64,000 bases of DNA from Ruminococcus sp. (GTDB lineage: Bacteria > Bacillota_A > Clostridia > Oscillospirales > Ruminococcaceae): the NCBI GenBank assembly GCA_017536105.1, contig JAFXRZ010000006.1, positions 1 to 64,000 of the forward strand, in the 5' to 3' direction. The notes under the pieces were generated by a model, which was not told the DNA's origin, searched no databases, and worked only from the letters and a program-made list of their open reading frames with translations. Positions 60,235 through 64,000 of the stretch are shown in pieces. Every line of letters begins with the position of its first letter. The stretch's first letter is position 1. Position numbers and translations under genes: made by a program.

Positions 60235-60642
60235 ATGGAGCTTACAAACAAAGTCGCTTATCTTAAAGGCCTTATCGACGGCCTGAAGATAGATGATTCG
60301 ACCAACGAAGGCAAAGTGCTTTTAACTATCGCCGATATCCTGGAGGATATGGCAAAGAGTATCGAGGACGTTGCCGAGGAAGTCGATGAAGCTGTCGAGC
60401 TGATCGACACTCTCGATCAGGACCTCGGAGATGTTGAAGAGATCGTTTACGATCTTGACGACGAGGATGACGACGACTACGACGATGACGAACCCGTTTA
60501 TGAGTGTGTTTGTCCTTCCTGCGAGGAGACCCTCGTGCTGGATGAAAGCGTTGTCGCCAGCGGCTCGGTGGAATGTCCGAATTGCGGAGAATCTCTTGAA
60601 TTCGATTTTTCCGAGCTGGAAAAAGACGAGGAGGAGCAGTAA
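60235..60642 (+). CDS. CD1247-like protein with acidic linker and zinc ribbon
   Basis: The 135-residue protein has an N-terminal helical domain (about 1-60; LTNKVAYLKGLIDGLKID is the mark of the CD1247 N-terminal family), a highly acidic Asp/Glu stretch (about 60-85) and a C-terminal zinc ribbon (CPSC...CPNC). Function unknown in the family. Its gene lies 41 bp after efp and is probably co-transcribed with it. Confidence 0.8.
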   Translation: MELTNKVAYLKGLIDGLKIDDSTNEGKVLLTIADILEDMAKSIEDVAEEVDEAVELIDTLDQDLGDVEEIVYDLDDEDDDDYDDDEPVYECVCPSCEETLVLDESVVASGSVECPNCGESLEFDFSELEKDEEEQ

Positions 60643-60692
60643 GCCCGTCCCTGTCATATAAAATAGTATAAGCTGAAATCAAATATCGTATT

Positions 60693-60801
60693 GTTTCAGG
60701 GGGTGGTGAGATTCCACACCGGAGGTGACAGTCCTCGACCGCATTTTGCGCTGATTCGGTGAAATTCCGAAACCGACGGTATAGTCCGGATGGAAGAAGC
60801 A
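60693..60801 (+). ncRNA. FMN riboswitch (RFN element)
   Basis: The element has the conserved blocks: GGGGGTGGTGAGATTCC, ACCGGAGGTGACAGTCC, GGTGAAATTCCGAAACCGA and AGTCCGGATGGAAGAAG, in order and at the right distances. It senses FMN and directs transcription or translation of riboflavin genes. A terminator (60817-60850) lies immediately downstream and in front of the riboflavin transporter, so FMN binding should end transcription. Confidence 0.96.
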
Positions 60802-60816
60802 ACAGTCAAAGCAACC

Positions 60817-60850
60817 AAGCTCCCTGCGTTTTCATGCAGGGAGCTTTTTT
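60817..60850 (+). terminator. riboswitch-controlled terminator
   Basis: AAGCTCCCTGC pairs with GCAGGGAGCTT around an 8-base loop, then TTTTTT; it forms the OFF state of the FMN riboswitch. Confidence 0.93.
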
Positions 60851-60899
60851 CGCACTATCTCTGCTGTTTCTCCTTAAATACATTTATGGAGGAATTATC

Positions 60900-61595
60900 A
60901 TGACAAAAACAAAAAATCACACCGCGGCTAACCGCGTGGACGTAAAAAAGATGTCCGTTATGGCAATGTTCATTGCCCTCGGATATATCTGCCTGTTCGT
61001 TTTTAGGTTCAAGGTCAGCTTCCTGACCCTTGACTTCAAGGATGTTTTCATAACCCTCGGCGGCTTCGTTTACGGACCTGTCGCTGCAATAGTCATCGCA
61101 TTCGTTGAAGCCCTGCTGGAGCTTGTGACAGTCTCCGATACCGGCTTCTGGGGAGCACTTATGAATTTCTGCGGAAGCGCTTCCTTTGCAGTCACCGCAT
61201 CCCTGATCTATAAGTATAACAAGAACTTCAAGGGTGCTGTTATAGGCCTCGTTTCCGCTGTTTTCTGCATGACGGCCGTAATGCTGCTGATGAACCTTAT
61301 TATCACCCCGATCTATTCACACGTTCCTGTTAAAACCGTAGTCGGGATGATACTTCCGCTGCTGCTGCCTTTCAATCTTATAAAGAGCGTTCTCAATGCA
61401 GCGATCACCTTCGTGCTCTATAAGCCTATGTCCCAGGCCTTCAAAAACCTCGGACTTATCCCGAAAGGGGAGAGCCAGTTTACCTTCGGCAAGAAGTCGG
61501 TCATCTCTCTTATCGTTGCAGCAGCGTTCATAGCAGCTTCCATCATCCTCGTGTTCATCGTCTTCAAGGGCAACTTCGAGTTCGTAAGATCATAA
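60900..61595 (+). CDS. ribU: riboflavin ECF transporter S component (RibU)
   Basis: The 231-residue protein has five or six membrane segments and the RibU marks VKKMSVMAMFIALGYI, LTLDFKDVFITLGGFVYGP and AIVIAFVEALLELV. It binds riboflavin outside and is driven by the shared ECF ATPase module, encoded elsewhere. The C-terminus is a separate helix and loop. ATG 60900 has GGAGG upstream and the FMN riboswitch lies directly before it, which fixes the substrate. Confidence 0.95.
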   Translation: MTKTKNHTAANRVDVKKMSVMAMFIALGYICLFVFRFKVSFLTLDFKDVFITLGGFVYGPVAAIVIAFVEALLELVTVSDTGFWGALMNFCGSASFAVTASLIYKYNKNFKGAVIGLVSAVFCMTAVMLLMNLIITPIYSHVPVKTVVGMILPLLLPFNLIKSVLNAAITFVLYKPMSQAFKNLGLIPKGESQFTFGKKSVISLIVAAAFIAASIILVFIVFKGNFEFVRS

Positions 61596-61706
61596 TAAGA
61601 ATACCGTGTCCTAAAGCGGCGCACCTGCATCATTCGGGTGTGCCGTTATATATTGTTATAAATGGAAATATACTGCAATAATTTGGTAGAAATGATGAAT
61701 AAATGA

Positions 61707-61735
61707 TTGACGAATTGAAAAACTTGTGATATAAT
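61707..61735 (+). promoter_or_regulatory. sigma-A promoter for the beta-propeller sensor gene
   Basis: TTGACG (61707-61712), 17-bp spacer, TATAAT (61730-61735). A hairpin without a T run lies at 61617-61645, before it. Confidence 0.75.
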
Positions 61736-61809
61736 ATACTATGTATAGGTATTTTGCCGATGTGTAAAACACGGTATCTCGACCTTTAATGATCCCGGGG
61801 TGATCGAAT

Positions 61810-64000
61810 ATGAAAAACAGAAAGATCAGATCTAAGAAGATATCATATTTTAAAAGACTTGTCTCCGTCGGACTTGCGCTTGTGCTTTCGCTGTCTCTGA
61901 TGCAGGCTGTCGAGCTTGACAGGAAGTCTTTGGCTTTTGCCGAGGCTGAGACCGGAACCGAGAAGAAGATAAGCGTCGATCCGACAGGCGATTATGAAGG
62001 CTATTCCGGCGTGCTCTACGACAACACCAACGGTCTGCCTACTTCCGAGGCCAAAGCCATTACCGAAACACAGGAAGGCTTTATCTGGATCGGAAGCTAC
62101 AGCGGACTTATCCGCTACGACGGCAACACCTTCGAGAGAATTGATTCAAGAACGGGAATAGCCAGCGTTGTAAGCCTCTTCACCGACTCCAAGAACCGTC
62201 TCTGGGTCGGCACTAACGATGCAGGCGTTGCAGTTATGATAAACGACGAGTTCAAGATGTACAACAAAGAGGACGGGCTTAGATCCCTTTCTGTCCGTTC
62301 CATAACCGAGGATAAGAACGGAAACATATACCTTGCCACAACTCACGGCATGGCCTATTTTGACAGTGATCTTGAACTCCATAGCATAGACGAACCCCAG
62401 ATCAACGAGGAATATATCCGCTATATCTGCATGGGTCCCAATAATACCCTGTACGGTCTGACGGTTAACAGTGCCGTCTTCACTATGAAGGACGGAAAGA
62501 TTACCGGCTTCCACGACCTTAAAAGGCTCGGTATCGAGGACGTTCATTCCATCCTGCCCGACCAGGAGCATCCGGGAAATGTTTACATCCCCAACAGACA
62601 GTCCGAGATATTCTACGGCTCTCTCGACCAGGAATTCAATATCACAAAGACCATCGAAGTATCTCCTCTTGACTACATCAATTCCGTTACTCTTTTCGAC
62701 GAGATGCTTTGGGTATGCACCGATAACGGCATCGGATTTGTCCGCAACGGCGAGCTCGTTATAGTTGACAACGTCCCCATGACCAATACTGTTGAATGTG
62801 CGATGCTGGATTATCAGGGAAATCTCTGGTTCGTTTCCACCAAGCAGGGCGTAATGAAGATAGTCCCCAACCAGTTCTACGACGTTTCCGAAAGCTGCAA
62901 ACTGCCGGAGACAGTTGTCAATTCGACCTGCCTCTTTGACAACAAGCTTTTCATCGGCTCTCAGAACGAAGGACTTCAGGTGGTTTATAACTCAGAATTT
63001 CTTACATCCCTGCCTATATCCTACACCAGGACCGCAAAAGGCGGGGAGCTGCCTTACACCGATCTGCTTAAATTCTTCGACAAAGCAAAGATTCGTTCTC
63101 TCATCCGCGACAGCAAGAACAGGATGTGGATTTCCACCTTCGGCGAGTGCGGACTTGTAAGATACGACGGCGAAGGCATCGTTCAGTTCACGACTGATGA
63201 CGGTCTTCCTTCCGAGAGAATAAGAACGGTCTACGAACGTGCTGACGGTTCTTTGCTCGTTGCCTGCACAGGCGGTGTCGCTATAATCAAGGACGATAAG
63301 ATAACCGAAGTTTTCGGCGAAGCCGCAGGCATCTCGAACACCGAAGTCCTGACAGTAACCGATGCCGACAACGGAGATATCATCCTCGGAACGGACGGCG
63401 ACGGTATTTATGTTCTCAACGGTTCCAACGCCGTACATTACGGAACGGATTCCGGCCTCAGCTCGGATATCGTTATGCGTGTCAAGAAGGACGCAGATCA
63501 TAATGTCTATTGGATAGTTACCAGCAACTCCATCGCATACATGACCTATGATTACGAGATACATACCATCAAGGACTTCCCCTATTCAAACAATTTCGAC
63601 CTCTACGAGAATAAAAACGGCGAGATGTGGATACTCAGCAGCAACGGTATCTATATCGTTCCTGCTGACGAGCTTATCAAAAACGAGGAGATCTCCGCGA
63701 TCTTCTACGGCAGTGACAACGGTCTGCCCTGTATCTCCACATCCAACTCCTACAGCGAGCTCACCGAGAACGGCGATCTCTATATCTCCGGAACGACAGG
63801 CGTTGCAAAGGTCAATATCGACAAGCCCTTTGAAAGCGTGGATAACCTGAAGATCGCAGTGCCTTATATCGAAGCCGACGGAGAAAAAATCTTCCCCGAC
63901 GAGGACGGTGAATTCACGGTTTCCAGCGACACTCAGAAGATAACTATTTACAGCTATGTCTATAACTATTCGCTTGTAAATCCTGAGGTCAGCTATCAGC
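61810..64000 (+). CDS. large membrane sensor with two-component regulator propeller repeats, 3' end outside
   Basis: 730 codons are visible and the frame is still open at the window end. The N-terminus is basic with a hydrophobic segment (about 16-38). From about residue 65 many propeller repeats follow (GLPTSEAKAITETQEGFIWIGSYSGLIRYDG, LFTDSKNRLWVGTNDAGV, SITEDKNGNIYLATTHGM and others), filling about 600 residues as in two 7-bladed propellers. The last part (VPYIEADGEKI...TIYSYVYNYSLVNPEVSY) begins a Y_Y_Y domain. Known relatives continue into a histidine kinase, AraC regulator or GGDEF domain; the output here is unseen. Confidence 0.85.
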   Translation, partial: MKNRKIRSKKISYFKRLVSVGLALVLSLSLMQAVELDRKSLAFAEAETGTEKKISVDPTGDYEGYSGVLYDNTNGLPTSEAKAITETQEGFIWIGSYSGLIRYDGNTFERIDSRTGIASVVSLFTDSKNRLWVGTNDAGVAVMINDEFKMYNKEDGLRSLSVRSITEDKNGNIYLATTHGMAYFDSDLELHSIDEPQINEEYIRYICMGPNNTLYGLTVNSAVFTMKDGKITGFHDLKRLGIEDVHSILPDQEHPGNVYIPNRQSEIFYGSLDQEFNITKTIEVSPLDYINSVTLFDEMLWVCTDNGIGFVRNGELVIVDNVPMTNTVECAMLDYQGNLWFVSTKQGVMKIVPNQFYDVSESCKLPETVVNSTCLFDNKLFIGSQNEGLQVVYNSEFLTSLPISYTRTAKGGELPYTDLLKFFDKAKIRSLIRDSKNRMWISTFGECGLVRYDGEGIVQFTTDDGLPSERIRTVYERADGSLLVACTGGVAIIKDDKITEVFGEAAGISNTEVLTVTDADNGDIILGTDGDGIYVLNGSNAVHYGTDSGLSSDIVMRVKKDADHNVYWIVTSNSIAYMTYDYEIHTIKDFPYSNNFDLYENKNGEMWILSSNGIYIVPADELIKNEEISAIFYGSDNGLPCISTSNSYSELTENGDLYISGTTGVAKVNIDKPFESVDNLKIAVPYIEADGEKIFPDEDGEFTVSSDTQKITIYSYVYNYSLVNPEVSYQ

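Noticed and set aside
61617..61645. Terminator after ribU
   Set aside because: The stem CGGCGCACC / GGTGTGCCG is good but no T run follows, so it was not listed as a terminator.

Overview
The window looks like a chromosomal segment of a low-to-middle GC Gram-positive anaerobe of the Clostridia, most plausibly Ruminococcaceae (Ruminococcus-like). The reasons are perfect sigma-A promoters with 17-bp spacers, strong GGAGG ribosome sites, a CIRCE element, an FMN riboswitch in front of a RibU-type transporter, DnaD and DnaI-type primosome genes, a NadD-YqeK fusion, and secreted proteins with acidic Ser/Pro linkers and an NPATG-like tail. The genus is inferred; no rRNA is present.

Layout. 1-11,580: end of tex, a two-gene envelope pair, a NatAB-type ABC exporter with two permeases, a zinc-ribbon membrane protein, a ThrE-type exporter, an Hsp20 gene behind a CIRCE operator, an NrdG-like radical SAM activase, an initiator tRNA with its own promoter and terminator, and an AraC/GyrI-type regulator. 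11,581-19,580 is accessory: a papain-like surface protease, a solute-binding lipoprotein without permeases, an AraC regulator with matching candidate operators, a secreted anchored protein, and an orphan phage-derived toxin/immunity pair (MuF remnant joined to a Tox-PL domain). 19,581-23,300 (minus strand): deaminase, TSCPD protein, lipoprotein, PHP phosphoesterase, RluA-type pseudouridine synthase.

23,385-64,000 is mostly plus-strand housekeeping: uvrB-uvrA, dnaD-dnaI, prmA with a PII-like protein, glyA, rarA, an S1-domain protein (minus), an FnIII/SleB-like secreted protein, infC-rpmI-rplT behind an L20-type leader, then a long collinear run: rRNA methylase, dprA, topA, trmFO, plsX, rnc, radical SAM, smc, ftsY, a cysteine-hydrolase-fold protein, rdgB, yhbY, nadD-yqeK, rsfS, leuS. 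After it come rpsU with a structured leader, yqeG-aroQ-pepP, efp, a CD1247-like protein, an FMN riboswitch plus ribU, and the start of a large beta-propeller sensor running off the window.

The most notable features are the stranded MuF-Tox-PL toxin with its likely immunity gene (18.2-19.3 kb), a marked change in codon preference near 11.5 kb (proline CCG to the left, CCC/CCT to the right) that could be a chimeric join or a transfer boundary, and several undescribed-looking regulatory layouts: direct repeats over the activase promoter, an AraC operator set, a coupled leader peptide before the FnIII/SleB gene and the rpsU leader. All functional calls rest on reading motifs by eye; no database search was run.
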